DNA from: Thioalkalivibrio thiocyanoxidans ARh2
GTDB lineage: Bacteria > Pseudomonadota > Gammaproteobacteria > Ectothiorhodospirales > Ectothiorhodospiraceae
Length of the DNA stretch: 48,980 nucleotides
Assembly: GCF_000385215.1 (NCBI RefSeq)
Contig: NZ_ARQK01000039.1
Coordinates: 1-48,980 of the forward strand
Direction: 5' to 3'
The translations under genes were made by a program, and so were the position numbers. The notes beneath the pieces are model-generated. The model made no database searches. It had not been told where the DNA came from and saw only the letters and a program-made list of their open reading frames with translations. Positions 1 to 7,587 of this stretch are shown here, one piece after another (positions within the stretch are counted from its first letter, which is position 1; the number at the start of each line of letters is the position of its first letter).

Positions 1-123
1 CAACTCCGGGTACTGGTCCTGGCGGTTCGGGAATACCTTCGGCTTGACCTTGCCCGCCTCCAGATCCCGGACCCACATGCAGTCGAGCTTGTTCTTGCTG
101 ACATCAATGCCAATATGAGCCAT
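1..123 (-). CDS. IS110-family transposase, N-terminal fragment (cut by window edge)
   Basis: The minus strand from the ATG at 121-123 reads MAHIGIDVSKNKLDCMWVRD and continues open to base 1. The GIDVSK motif is the start of the RuvC-like DEDD domain of IS110-family transposases, where this Asp is the first catalytic acid. Only 41 codons are visible, so whether the gene is intact cannot be judged. Family assignment rests on the N-terminal motif alone. IS110 enzymes excise and insert their element as a circle without the usual inverted repeats. Confidence 0.75.
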   Translation of the reverse strand, partial: MAHIGIDVSKNKLDCMWVRDLEAGKVKPKVFPNRQDQYPEL

Positions 124-300
124 CTCGTCCTCTCACCTTGTCCGTACAGCCTCACCCGCCCCTCACGGGGAGCTTGGATACCGTTCAAACTTCGAGATGA
201 AAAAGGACTCGGGGGCCCATCTACGGCACAGGTTCGTGACCTCAGGATGCGATCGGGTTACCCCGAGTCCGGTGCGGTCCATGGTAGCGATCCGTGAACC
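124..300 (-). mobile_element. Non-coding end of the IS110-family element; possible bridge RNA region
   Basis: This stretch lies directly upstream of the transposase start and has no credible gene. It holds a perfect 10-bp inverted repeat (205-214 against 261-270, GGACTCGGGG/CCCCGAGTCC) separated by 46 nt. IS110 elements are known to carry a structured guide (bridge) RNA in the non-coding end upstream of the transposase, read in the same direction, which would be the minus strand here. The outer boundary of the element is not visible to me, so 300 is approximate. Confidence 0.4.
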
Positions 301-706
301 GCAAGACACAAGGATGTGATGAGCGCAGCGAATCGCATCAGGGTTGCGCCGACGCTGGGATGGTGCGTTTCGCTTCGCTCAACGCACCCTACAACTTGGG
401 ACTCAGGACAGGTGCGGGAACACCGTCGGTTTTGACCTACCCTCCCGATATGAGCCCCTTGTGGAGGGCGTGACAGGCCGGAGAAAAGGCGCTGACTGTC
501 TGAGCGCAGCGAGTTTCAGCGCCGCCGGCCTGGCGCGCCCGGAGCAAGGTCCCCGGGCGAATCCCGGGCGTGTTTCTTGGTTACTTCTTTGCACGAGCAA
601 AGAAGTAACTCGAGGCGCGCTGGCGAAACAGCGCTTGGCAGGCGGTGGACCGAAGCCACCGTAAACTCCTGAGGCAAAACTAGGGCCAGCCCTGAAGCGC
701 AGACGG
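301..706. repeat. Intergenic stretch with two dispersed-repeat-like palindromes
   Basis: There is no supportable gene here. One palindrome is GGTGCGTT (362-369) with AACGCACC (381-388) around a TCGCTTCGCTC-type loop. The second is a perfect 13-bp inverted repeat with a 4-nt loop (580-592 and 597-609, GTTACTTCTTTGC/GCAAAGAAGTAAC). Both resemble palindromes that recur between genes in many proteobacteria. The second lies downstream of scpB on its strand but has no T-tract, so it is not called a terminator. Confidence 0.45.
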
Positions 707-1393
707 CTAGCGAGGGTCGTCGTCGGAGTCGGGGGCGGGCTCGAGGCGGAGCTGGCCATTGGCGTCGTCCTCGGGCGGTGCGAGGGTGAAGCCCGCGTCG
801 GAGGCGACATCCGCCAGGTCGCGGATCGCGTCCAGCGGTGGCAGCTCTTCCAGCCGTTTCAGCCCCAGGTCGTCGAGGAACGTCCGCGTCGTCGCGAACA
901 GCGCAGGACGCCCCGGCACCTCCTTGTGCCCCACCACGCGTACCCATTCGCGTTCCTGCAGGGTGCGCATGATCCCGGAGCTGACCGCGACGCCGCGTAC
1001 CGCCTCGATCTCGGCGCGCGTCACCGGCTGGCGATAGGCAATGATCGCCAGTGTCTCCAGTAGCGCACGCGACAGCCGCGCGGGGCGCTCGGGCTGCGCC
1101 GCCTGCACCGTGGCGGAGAAGCGGGCCCGCACGCGGAAGCGGTACCCGCCAGCCGTGCGCACCAGTTCGATGGCGCGATCCGCATAGCGCTCCTGCAGAC
1201 GGCCAATCGCCTGGTCCAGTGTCGGCTGATCGATCTCGCCCAGGTCCTCGCAGGCGGCCTTCAGGTCGCGCGGCGCGACCGGCTCGGCGGCCGCAAACAG
1301 GACCGCCTCGATCGCGAGTTCGATGGCACCGAGCGTATCGGCTTCGATCTCGGTGGCGGCTTGCGGGGCCTCAGGGCTGGTGACGTCGTTCAT
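707..1393 (-). CDS. scpB: Segregation and condensation protein B
   Basis: ScpB (228 aa) is the dimeric winged-helix kite subunit that, with ScpA, bridges and stimulates the SMC ATPase during chromosome segregation. Two winged-helix domains are visible at about residues 25-105 and 110-190, the second containing the family-typical stretch ETLAIIAYRQPVTRAEIE. An acidic, probably disordered tail (EDDANGQLRLEPAPDSDDD) follows. The ATG at 1391-1393 overlaps the scpA stop by 4 nt, so the two are translationally coupled. An in-frame upstream extension lies inside scpA and was not used. Last gene of the minus-strand operon. Confidence 0.93.
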   Translation of the reverse strand: MNDVTSPEAPQAATEIEADTLGAIELAIEAVLFAAAEPVAPRDLKAACEDLGEIDQPTLDQAIGRLQERYADRAIELVRTAGGYRFRVRARFSATVQAAQPERPARLSRALLETLAIIAYRQPVTRAEIEAVRGVAVSSGIMRTLQEREWVRVVGHKEVPGRPALFATTRTFLDDLGLKRLEELPPLDAIRDLADVASDAGFTLAPPEDDANGQLRLEPAPDSDDDPR

Positions 1394-2247
1394 GCATCCT
1401 CCGTGTCCGGCCGGCCACCCCGGCGGCGCAGCCGAATCGGGCTGTAGGGTTCGCTCTGGCCCCACTCCACCAGGCCGGACTTGGTCAGCTCCAGCACGGC
1501 GAGAAACGATACCACCACGCCCTGACGCCCTTCGGAGGCGAGCAGGAGCGTGACGAAGTCGGTAAAGCGCTCCGGGTGCAGGACCTCGAGGATACTGCTC
1601 ATGCGTTCGCGCACCGACAACTGCTCGGTGGAGATGTGATGGTGCGCGGAGAGGCTGGCCCGATGCATCACGGCGGCCAGGGCCTCCATCAGCTCGTCCA
1701 TCGTGGGGGCCGGGGGTGGCGGCCCCTCCAGCGCCTCGACACTGGCGCCGGCGGCATACACGTCGCGGTCCATGCGCGGGAGTTCGTCCAGCCGCTCGGC
1801 CGCGGTCTTGAACTGTTCGTATTCCTGCAGCTGACGGATCAGTGCCATGCGCGGATCGGTGTCCTCGTCCGCGGCGGCCTCCACCGGGCGCGGCAGCAGC
1901 ATGCGCGACTTGATCTCGGCGAGCAGCGCCGCCATCACCAGGTACTCGCCGGCCAGCTCCAGCCGCAGCGCACGCATCACCTCGATATAGGCCATGTACT
2001 GACGCGTGATCTCGGCGATCGGGATGGCGAGGATGTCGAGGTTCTGCCGCCGGATCAGGTACAGCAACAGGTCCAGCGGTCCCTCGAACGATTCAAGGAA
2101 GACCTCCAGCGCATCCGGGGGGATATACAGATCGGCCGGCAGTTCCGCCACCGGCTCGCCATGCACGCGATAGACAAACTCGCCTTCCGCTCCGGTCTCG
2201 ACCGTCGCGGGATTGTCCAGGTCCGTCAGCTCATCGCGCGGGTCCAT
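1390..2247 (-). CDS. scpA: Segregation and condensation protein A
   Basis: ScpA (285 aa) is the kleisin subunit that closes the SMC ring. The N-terminal SMC-binding helix carries the family signature FEGPLDLLLYLI at residues 54-65, followed by a helical region, and the C-terminal winged helix contacts the other SMC head. About 45 extra acidic residues precede the conserved part. The stop overlaps scpB by 4 nt; trpS ends 32 nt upstream. Many gammaproteobacteria use MukBEF instead, so scpAB indicates an SMC-type condensin in this lineage. Confidence 0.94.
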   Translation of the reverse strand: MDPRDELTDLDNPATVETGAEGEFVYRVHGEPVAELPADLYIPPDALEVFLESFEGPLDLLLYLIRRQNLDILAIPIAEITRQYMAYIEVMRALRLELAGEYLVMAALLAEIKSRMLLPRPVEAAADEDTDPRMALIRQLQEYEQFKTAAERLDELPRMDRDVYAAGASVEALEGPPPPAPTMDELMEALAAVMHRASLSAHHHISTEQLSVRERMSSILEVLHPERFTDFVTLLLASEGRQGVVVSFLAVLELTKSGLVEWGQSEPYSPIRLRRRGGRPDTEDA

Positions 2248-2279
2248 GGCTCATCTCGGTGGGAGCATTCCGAAACCGC

Positions 2280-3500
2280 TCATCGCAGGTAGTCCAGGCC
2301 CATCACGCGGCGCACCTCTTCCAGGGTCTCGCGCGCCTCTTCGCGCGCGGCCTCGGAGCCCTCGACGATGATCGAACGCACCAGGGCCGGGTCCTCGGCG
2401 TACTCCTTTGCGCGCTGCTGGATCGGCTCGAGCTCCGCCTGAACCTCTTCGATCAGCGGGCGCTTGCAGTCGATACAGCCAATCCCGGCCGAGGTGCAGC
2501 CCTCGTGCAGCTCGGCCCGTTTGGCCTCGTCGGTATAGACCAGGTGCAGATCCCAGACCGGACACTTCTCCGGCGTGCCGGGATCGGTGCGACGCACACG
2601 CGCCGGGTCCGTCGGCATGGTCCGGATCAGTTTTTCCACTTCGGCCGGCTCGGTGCGCAGGCTGATGGTGTTGCCGTAGCTCTTGGACATCTTGCGCCCA
2701 TCCAGACCCGGCATCTTCGCGGTAGGCGTGAGCTTGGAATGGGGCTCGGGCAGGATGATCTTGCCACCACCTTCAAGGTAGCCGAACAGGCGTTCGCGAT
2801 CGCCCAGCGAGATGTTCTGCTGCGATTCGAGCATCGCCCGGGCCACTTCCAGCGCCTCGTCCTCGCCGTGCTCCTGAAAGCGCTTGCGCAGGTCGCGATA
2901 ACGCTTGGCGGCCTTCTTGCCCATCTTGTCGATCGCCGCCTCGGCCTTTTCCGCAAACCCCGGCTCGCGGCCATAGAGATGGTTGAAGCGGCGAGCGATC
3001 TCGCGCGTGACTTCCAGGTGCGACACCTGATCCTCGCCAACCGGAACCATGCCGGCACGGTAGGCGAGCACGTCCGCGCTTTGCAGCACGGGGTAGCCCA
3101 GAAAGCCGTAGGTGGCCAGGTCCTTCTCGCGCAGCTGCTCCTGCTGATCCTTGTACGTGGGCACACGCTCCAGCCAGCCCAGCGGGGTAATCATCGACAG
3201 CAGCAGGTGCAGCTCCGCGTGCTCCGGCACGCGCGACTGCACGAACAGCGTGGCGGAACCGGGGCTCACCCCGGCCGCCAGCCAGTCGATCACCATCTCG
3301 GTGACATGCTGCTGCAGGTCGCCCGGGTCTTCATAGTGTGTGGTCAGCGCATGCCAGTCGGCAACGAAGAAGAAGCACTCGTAGTTGTGCTGCAGCTCGA
3401 TCCAGTTTTTCAGGACGCCGTGATAATGGCCCAGATGCAGGTGCCCGGTCGGGCGCATGCCCGAGATCACGCGCTGGTTCGTTCCCTGGGTGCTGGTCAC
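2280..3500 (-). CDS. trpS: Tryptophanyl-tRNA synthetase
   Basis: Class Ic aminoacyl-tRNA synthetase that charges tRNA-Trp. The ATP-binding signature HLGH is at residues 22-25 and KMSKS at 270-274. The protein has 406 residues against about 330 in E. coli; the extra length is an insertion of roughly 75 residues, rich in Lys, Arg and Glu, between about 183 and 262, as in the longer TrpS forms of other gammaproteobacteria. Start chosen at GTG 3498-3500 because AAGGA lies 7 nt upstream and the Rossmann fold begins 10 residues later; the upstream in-frame extension has no family similarity. Confidence 0.94.
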   Translation of the reverse strand: MTSTQGTNQRVISGMRPTGHLHLGHYHGVLKNWIELQHNYECFFFVADWHALTTHYEDPGDLQQHVTEMVIDWLAAGVSPGSATLFVQSRVPEHAELHLLLSMITPLGWLERVPTYKDQQEQLREKDLATYGFLGYPVLQSADVLAYRAGMVPVGEDQVSHLEVTREIARRFNHLYGREPGFAEKAEAAIDKMGKKAAKRYRDLRKRFQEHGEDEALEVARAMLESQQNISLGDRERLFGYLEGGGKIILPEPHSKLTPTAKMPGLDGRKMSKSYGNTISLRTEPAEVEKLIRTMPTDPARVRRTDPGTPEKCPVWDLHLVYTDEAKRAELHEGCTSAGIGCIDCKRPLIEEVQAELEPIQQRAKEYAEDPALVRSIIVEGSEAAREEARETLEEVRRVMGLDYLR

Positions 3501-3546
3501 GAGTGGTTCCTTCTCCGTTATTCGTGGGGTTCGTTGGGGATGATAC

Positions 3547-4908
3547 TCAGAACATGCCGCCCGAAAGGGCAAACAGCATGCCCAACAGGGCCGCCGTGCG
3601 ATCGCGTTCGTTCACGTACACGCGACCGTCCTCCATATTCAGGTGTCCGCGCCAGAGTTCGGCATCGGCGTCGCGCTGCAGCCAGCCTTGGGCCGCCAGG
3701 GTATGAAGACGCTCGTCCAAATCCGCGTCCGGGTACGCGGACTCGAATTCCCGCACCCATTCCAGCCCGAGCCGCAGCTCGCTGTCCAGTACCAGGGTCT
3801 CCAGCGGCCGGGTACGGAAACCGCGCGCGTCGCCGCGCAGGCCCAGCTCGGTCTCCAGGGCCACCTGGCGTGCGGGGGATTCGTTGAACGAGGCCTTCAA
3901 CTCGGCCGCCGGGCTGTGTTCGATCATGCGCTCGATCGCGTCGGTAATCACCGACCCGCCAAGCGCCAGGCGCTGACCGCGTTCCAGATCACGCTCCTGC
4001 AGCGCCTCCAGGTCCTGAATCATCTGCAACAGTGCCGGGCGATCCCAGCGCAGCAGCGCAAACTGGAGATCCACGGTCTCGAGCTCCAGCACGTCGGCGT
4101 CCGCCTCGCGCAGGCGAACCTCGTCGATCTCCAGGCGCAGGCGGCTGTCCAGGCGATCATTGCTGGTCTTCTGGAAGGCATTCACTCGCGGCCGGGTCAG
4201 CTCCATCTCGCCCTGCTCGTCGCGAACGTGCAGGTGCGCGGCCGCCAGGCCCCCCTCGTAATCCGGCAGGCGGCCGTAGACACCATCCTCGTCCGGTTCG
4301 AATACGGTCGCGAAACGGGCCTGCTCGACCCGCAGGTCCGCCTCGTCGTCATGCAGACGCAGCGCGGGCAGATCCAGGCTCAGCAGCAGTTGCTCCGCCG
4401 ACCAGGCAAAGCGCCCCTGGCCCGCATCCAGCTCGAGCCAGAGCGGCCCATCGCCATCAACACGGTCGGCCACATCCGGAACCTCCATCAGGTCCAGCGT
4501 CAGGGGCTCGAACTGCACGCGCGTGGTCAGACGACCGCCCATGCCGGCATGCGTCTGCACGACCAGATCGAGCTCGTGCAGCAGATGGGCCGCGAGCGAG
4601 CCCTCCGGGGCTTCGAGGGCGTCCAGGTCCACATTCGACTCGCCGCGCGCGCCGAGCACACCGTGGCGCACCCGGTGCTCCAGCGGGATGACCAGCTCGG
4701 TCTCGCCGTCGTCGAGGGTCAGCTCGCTGCGCGCGCTCGCGGTTCGGTAGCTGCGCCGGTATTCGACCATCTCGTGGCGCAGATCCACCTCGCCGATGCG
4801 TGCCTGCTGCGTCTCGGTCACGTTGCGCTCGACCTGCCCGCCGACAAACACCGGCCAGGCGGCGACCACGATCAGCAGCACCAGTAGCAGCACAATCCAC
4901 TTACGCAT
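3547..4908 (-). CDS. DUF945 (YdgA-like) family protein
   Basis: Protein of 453 aa with one N-terminal membrane anchor (residues about 4-20) and a long soluble part, probably periplasmic. The pattern of short hydrophobic leader, GGQVERN-like start and long beta-rich stretch matches the DUF945/YdgA family, whose molecular role is not established. The start is ATG 4906-4908, with GGGGAG 7 nt upstream; the GTG one codon earlier is less well placed. It sits 46 nt upstream of trpS and 27 nt downstream of the yciO-like gene, consistent with one operon. Confidence 0.75.
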   Translation of the reverse strand: MRKWIVLLLVLLIVVAAWPVFVGGQVERNVTETQQARIGEVDLRHEMVEYRRSYRTASARSELTLDDGETELVIPLEHRVRHGVLGARGESNVDLDALEAPEGSLAAHLLHELDLVVQTHAGMGGRLTTRVQFEPLTLDLMEVPDVADRVDGDGPLWLELDAGQGRFAWSAEQLLLSLDLPALRLHDDEADLRVEQARFATVFEPDEDGVYGRLPDYEGGLAAAHLHVRDEQGEMELTRPRVNAFQKTSNDRLDSRLRLEIDEVRLREADADVLELETVDLQFALLRWDRPALLQMIQDLEALQERDLERGQRLALGGSVITDAIERMIEHSPAAELKASFNESPARQVALETELGLRGDARGFRTRPLETLVLDSELRLGLEWVREFESAYPDADLDERLHTLAAQGWLQRDADAELWRGHLNMEDGRVYVNERDRTAALLGMLFALSGGMF

Positions 4909-4935
4909 CACGCATCTCCCCTGGCCTCCATGCCC

Positions 4936-5565
4936 TTACGACTCATCAAGGAACGCCACATCGCCGACACCGTGACGGATGATCTCCGGCACATCACCGG
5001 TCAGGTCGATCACGCTCGTCGGCTCCAGGGTGCCGGCCCCGCCATCGACGACCTCGTCCACGACCTTCGACAGCCGCTCGTCGATCACCCAGGGTTCGCT
5101 CAGCGGCAGCTCCTCGCCCGGGAGCTGAAGGGTCGCGGTCATCAGCGGCGAGCCCAGTGCCTCCAGCAATGCCGACACGATACGGCTGTCCGGCACGCGC
5201 AGACCGATAGTGCGACGCTTGGGGTGCTGCAGGCGGCGCGGCACCTCGCGCGTGGCCGGCAGGATGAAGGTATAGGGCCCGGGTGTCAGACCCTTCATCA
5301 GGCGGAAGGCCGTGTTGTCCACCTTGGCGTAGACGCCGAGTTCCGAGAGGTCACGACACAGCAGCGTGAGGTGATGGGTATCGTCGACCTGCCGGATGCG
5401 GCGGATACGGTCAGCGCCCGCCTTGTCGCCCGGCAGACAGGCCAGGGCATAACAGGCGTCGGTCGGGATTGCGATCACCGCGCCCTCGTGCAGCCGCTCC
5501 AGGACCTGCCGGATCAGCCGGGGCTGCGGGTTTTCGGGGTGTATCGCGATCATGAACTCGGCCAT
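4936..5565 (-). CDS. yciO: YciO-type Sua5/YrdC-domain protein
   Basis: 209-residue YrdC-fold protein, the fold that makes threonylcarbamoyl-AMP for t6A in tRNA. It resembles E. coli YciO end to end (IHPENPQ start, IPTDACYAL, RIRQVDDTHHLTLLCRDLSE, LTPGPYTFILPAT, TVIDLT-like C-terminus), so it is the YciO paralogue rather than TsaC; YciO activity is weak and its role debated. Start at ATG 5563-5565 aligns with the YciO N-terminus, though no strong ribosome binding site is seen. First gene of the leftward operon with DUF945, trpS and scpAB. Confidence 0.85.
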   Translation of the reverse strand: MAEFMIAIHPENPQPRLIRQVLERLHEGAVIAIPTDACYALACLPGDKAGADRIRRIRQVDDTHHLTLLCRDLSELGVYAKVDNTAFRLMKGLTPGPYTFILPATREVPRRLQHPKRRTIGLRVPDSRIVSALLEALGSPLMTATLQLPGEELPLSEPWVIDERLSKVVDEVVDGGAGTLEPTSVIDLTGDVPEIIRHGVGDVAFLDES

Positions 5566-5664
5566 TGATGACAAGGCGCGCAGTGTAGCGCATGGTGGGC
5601 GGTGCTCATAAGGCGCCCCGCCCGCGCTAGAATGAATTCCTCGACCCACGGAGAACCCCGATTG

Positions 5665-5961
5665 ATGCTCTACATGATCCAGGGCCAGGATGCCCCCGAC
5701 TCGCTGGATGCACGGCTGGCCGCGCGGCCGGAACACGTCGCCCGGCTGCAGGCCCTGCACGAGGCCGGCCGCCTGATCCTGGCCGGTCCGCTGCCGGCGA
5801 TCGACAGCAACGACCCGGGCCCCGCCGGCTTCACCGGCAGCCTGATCGTGGCCGAGTTTCCGTCGCTGGAGGCCGCCCACGAGTGGGCCGATGCCGATCC
5901 GTATGTCGCCGCGGGGGTCTATGCCTCGGTGGATGTTCGTCCTTTCAAGCAGGTGTTTTGA
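5665..5961 (+). CDS. yciI: YciI-like protein
   Basis: 98-residue single-domain protein of the YciI/YCII ferredoxin-like fold. It carries the family's conserved His near the start (RPEHVARLQ) and the GRLILAGPL and DPY..AGVY motifs; the His and a later Asp form the presumed active site. Family members are small hydrolase-like or dehydrochlorinase-like enzymes with poorly known substrates. It is divergent from the yciO-like gene across 99 bp. A TAGAAT at 5628-5633 is a possible -10 element, with no convincing -35. The parvulin gene follows after 2 nt. Confidence 0.8.
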   Translation: MLYMIQGQDAPDSLDARLAARPEHVARLQALHEAGRLILAGPLPAIDSNDPGPAGFTGSLIVAEFPSLEAAHEWADADPYVAAGVYASVDVRPFKQVF

Positions 5962-5963
5962 TC

Positions 5964-6833
5964 ATGCGTACCCGTCCCGCCGCGCTCGTTGCCACTCTCG
6001 CCCTCGCGGGCCTTCTGGCCGCCTGCGGGAATGGCGACGAGGGTCTGCCGCTGCCCGACGAAGAGGCTAGCGAGCTCGACACGGTCATCACCGATACCGA
6101 CGACGAGGACACGGTCGCCATCGTCAATGATCGCGCGATCACCCGCGCCGATCTGTTCACCTATGCCGGCATGGACGAGGATCCGGGGGTGGCCGCGCAG
6201 GGCGAAGGGGTACTGGACGAGGTCATCAGCCTGGAACTGCTGCGCCAGGAGGCCCTGAAACGCGGACTGGGTGACGACCCCGAGATCCAGCGCATCCTGA
6301 AAATGGTCGAGACCAATCTGCTGGCATCCACGCTGATGGAGCGCATCGCCGAGGAACTCGAGATCAGCGAAGAAGAGGTGGAGGCGGAATACGAACGCCA
6401 GGTCGAATACCTGCGCGGCACCGAGTACCGCGCGCGTCACATCCTGGTCGGGGACGAGGACAGCGCGCGCGAGCTGCTGGCACAGCTGGACGACGGAGCC
6501 GATTTCGCGGAGCTGGCCGAGGAACACTCCATCGACCCGGGATCCGCCGCTCGAGGCGGGGACCTGGGATGGTTCACGCCCGATGGCATGGTGCCGGAAT
6601 TCGCCGCTGCCACCGAGGCCCTGGAACCCGGCGAGACCACCGACGCGCCCGTGCAGTCACAGTTTGGCTGGCACCTGATCCGTCTGGACGACACCCGCGA
6701 GGTGGAAGTCCCGCCGCTGGACGAGGTGCGCGCCGAGATCATCGAGATCCTGGAAAGCCGCGCCATCCAGGAAAAGCTGGAGGACCTGCGCGCCAAGGCG
6801 ACGATCGAGATCCCGAACCGGCCGGAGAACTGA
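5964..6833 (+). CDS. Parvulin-type peptidyl-prolyl isomerase lipoprotein
   Basis: 289-residue predicted lipoprotein: signal peptide with lipobox LAAC (Cys21), an acidic linker, a SurA/PrsA-like helical N-domain, and a parvulin domain at about 150-243 (YRARHILVGDED, GGDLGWFTPDGMVPEF, FGWHLIRLDD). It should catalyse cis/trans proline isomerisation and assist folding of exported proteins in the periplasm. Start at ATG 5964, 2 nt after the yciI stop, so probably co-transcribed. The mature protein is very acidic, fitting a saline habitat. Confidence 0.88.
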   Translation: MRTRPAALVATLALAGLLAACGNGDEGLPLPDEEASELDTVITDTDDEDTVAIVNDRAITRADLFTYAGMDEDPGVAAQGEGVLDEVISLELLRQEALKRGLGDDPEIQRILKMVETNLLASTLMERIAEELEISEEEVEAEYERQVEYLRGTEYRARHILVGDEDSARELLAQLDDGADFAELAEEHSIDPGSAARGGDLGWFTPDGMVPEFAAATEALEPGETTDAPVQSQFGWHLIRLDDTREVEVPPLDEVRAEIIEILESRAIQEKLEDLRAKATIEIPNRPEN

Positions 6834-6857
6834 TCCCGCGCCGTTCGGGCGGGCACG

Positions 6858-7427
6858 TCAGTGCCCGTGACCGCCGTGCCCGTGGCTCGCGTCGTCGCGC
6901 TCCATGTGGTCGTGCCCGGTACCCTCCTCGGCCTCGCCGCGGCGCACCTGCATGTGCAGATCCATGGTCTCGCCGTCCTCGAAGGTCACCCGCACGGCGA
7001 CCCAGTCACCGGCCGTCAGCGGCTCGTGCAGGCCGATGAACATCAGATGCAGGCCACCCGGCTCCAGCACCAGGGTCTCGCCCGCGGGCAGGTCCAGGTG
7101 ATCGACCTCGCGCATGCGCATCACGCCATCTTCATGGGTGTGCTCGTGCAATTCGGTGGTCTTCGCGATTGGCGACTCGGCGGCCACGATACGGCGATCG
7201 GACTCGCCGGTATTGCGCAGCTCCAGATAGCCGGCAGTGGTATCCCCCGGCACCAGGCGCACCCAAGGCGTGCCTTCCATCTCCAGCCCTTCCAGGCATT
7301 CGCACACCTCCGGGGCCTCCCCGGCCACCGCGGTACCCGCGGTGCCCGCGGTGCCCGCGGTGCCCGCGCCCAGGCTCAGGACCAGGGCGGCGGCCGCAAG
7401 AGATCGTAATACGGCGAGATTGATCAT
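6858..7427 (-). CDS. Periplasmic copper chaperone PCuAC (DUF461)
   Basis: 189-residue exported protein. PCuAC proteins bind Cu(I) in the periplasm and deliver it to the CuA centre of cytochrome oxidase. The family metal-site region is present (His residues in ELHEHTHEDG, a downstream Met, and HLM in PGGLHLMFIGL). The C-terminus ends in a His-rich tail (GHDH, SHGHGGHGH) that may add metal sites. The signal peptide contains a Gly-Thr-Ala repeat encoded by tandem 9-mers at 7331-7366. ATG 7425-7427 is preceded by GGAG at good spacing. Convergent with the parvulin gene; divergent from the RND pair. Confidence 0.88.
   Translation of the reverse strand: MINLAVLRSLAAAALVLSLGAGTAGTAGTAGTAVAGEAPEVCECLEGLEMEGTPWVRLVPGDTTAGYLELRNTGESDRRIVAAESPIAKTTELHEHTHEDGVMRMREVDHLDLPAGETLVLEPGGLHLMFIGLHEPLTAGDWVAVRVTFEDGETMDLHMQVRRGEAEEGTGHDHMERDDASHGHGGHGH
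7331..7366. repeat. Tandem 9-bp repeat, 4 copies, inside the PCuAC signal peptide
   Basis: Four consecutive 9-mers, one CGGTACCCG followed by three CGGTGCCCG, read on the minus strand as a run of Gly-Thr-Ala. The unit is a multiple of three, so copy-number changes would lengthen or shorten the signal peptide without a frameshift. Confidence 0.9.
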
Positions 7428-7587
7428 CAGTTTCTCCACGGTTCGCTGTGACGCATCCTAACCTAGGGGAACGCGACGCGTGCGATTCGATCCGCGTCTC
7501 CCTAGAATGTCGCGCCGGGAAGGAACCCTCTGGCCCTTACGGGCTCCAACCGAGCGACCGGCCCTGCCCCATCCGACCGAGAACATA

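Noticed and set aside
115-297. Short plus-strand open frame in the IS110 end
   Set aside because: Opposite the transposase start and inverted repeat; no ribosome site or family.
580-609. Terminator for scpB
   Set aside because: The 13-bp hairpin lies about 100 nt beyond the stop and has no T-tract on the scpB strand; it fits a dispersed repeat better.
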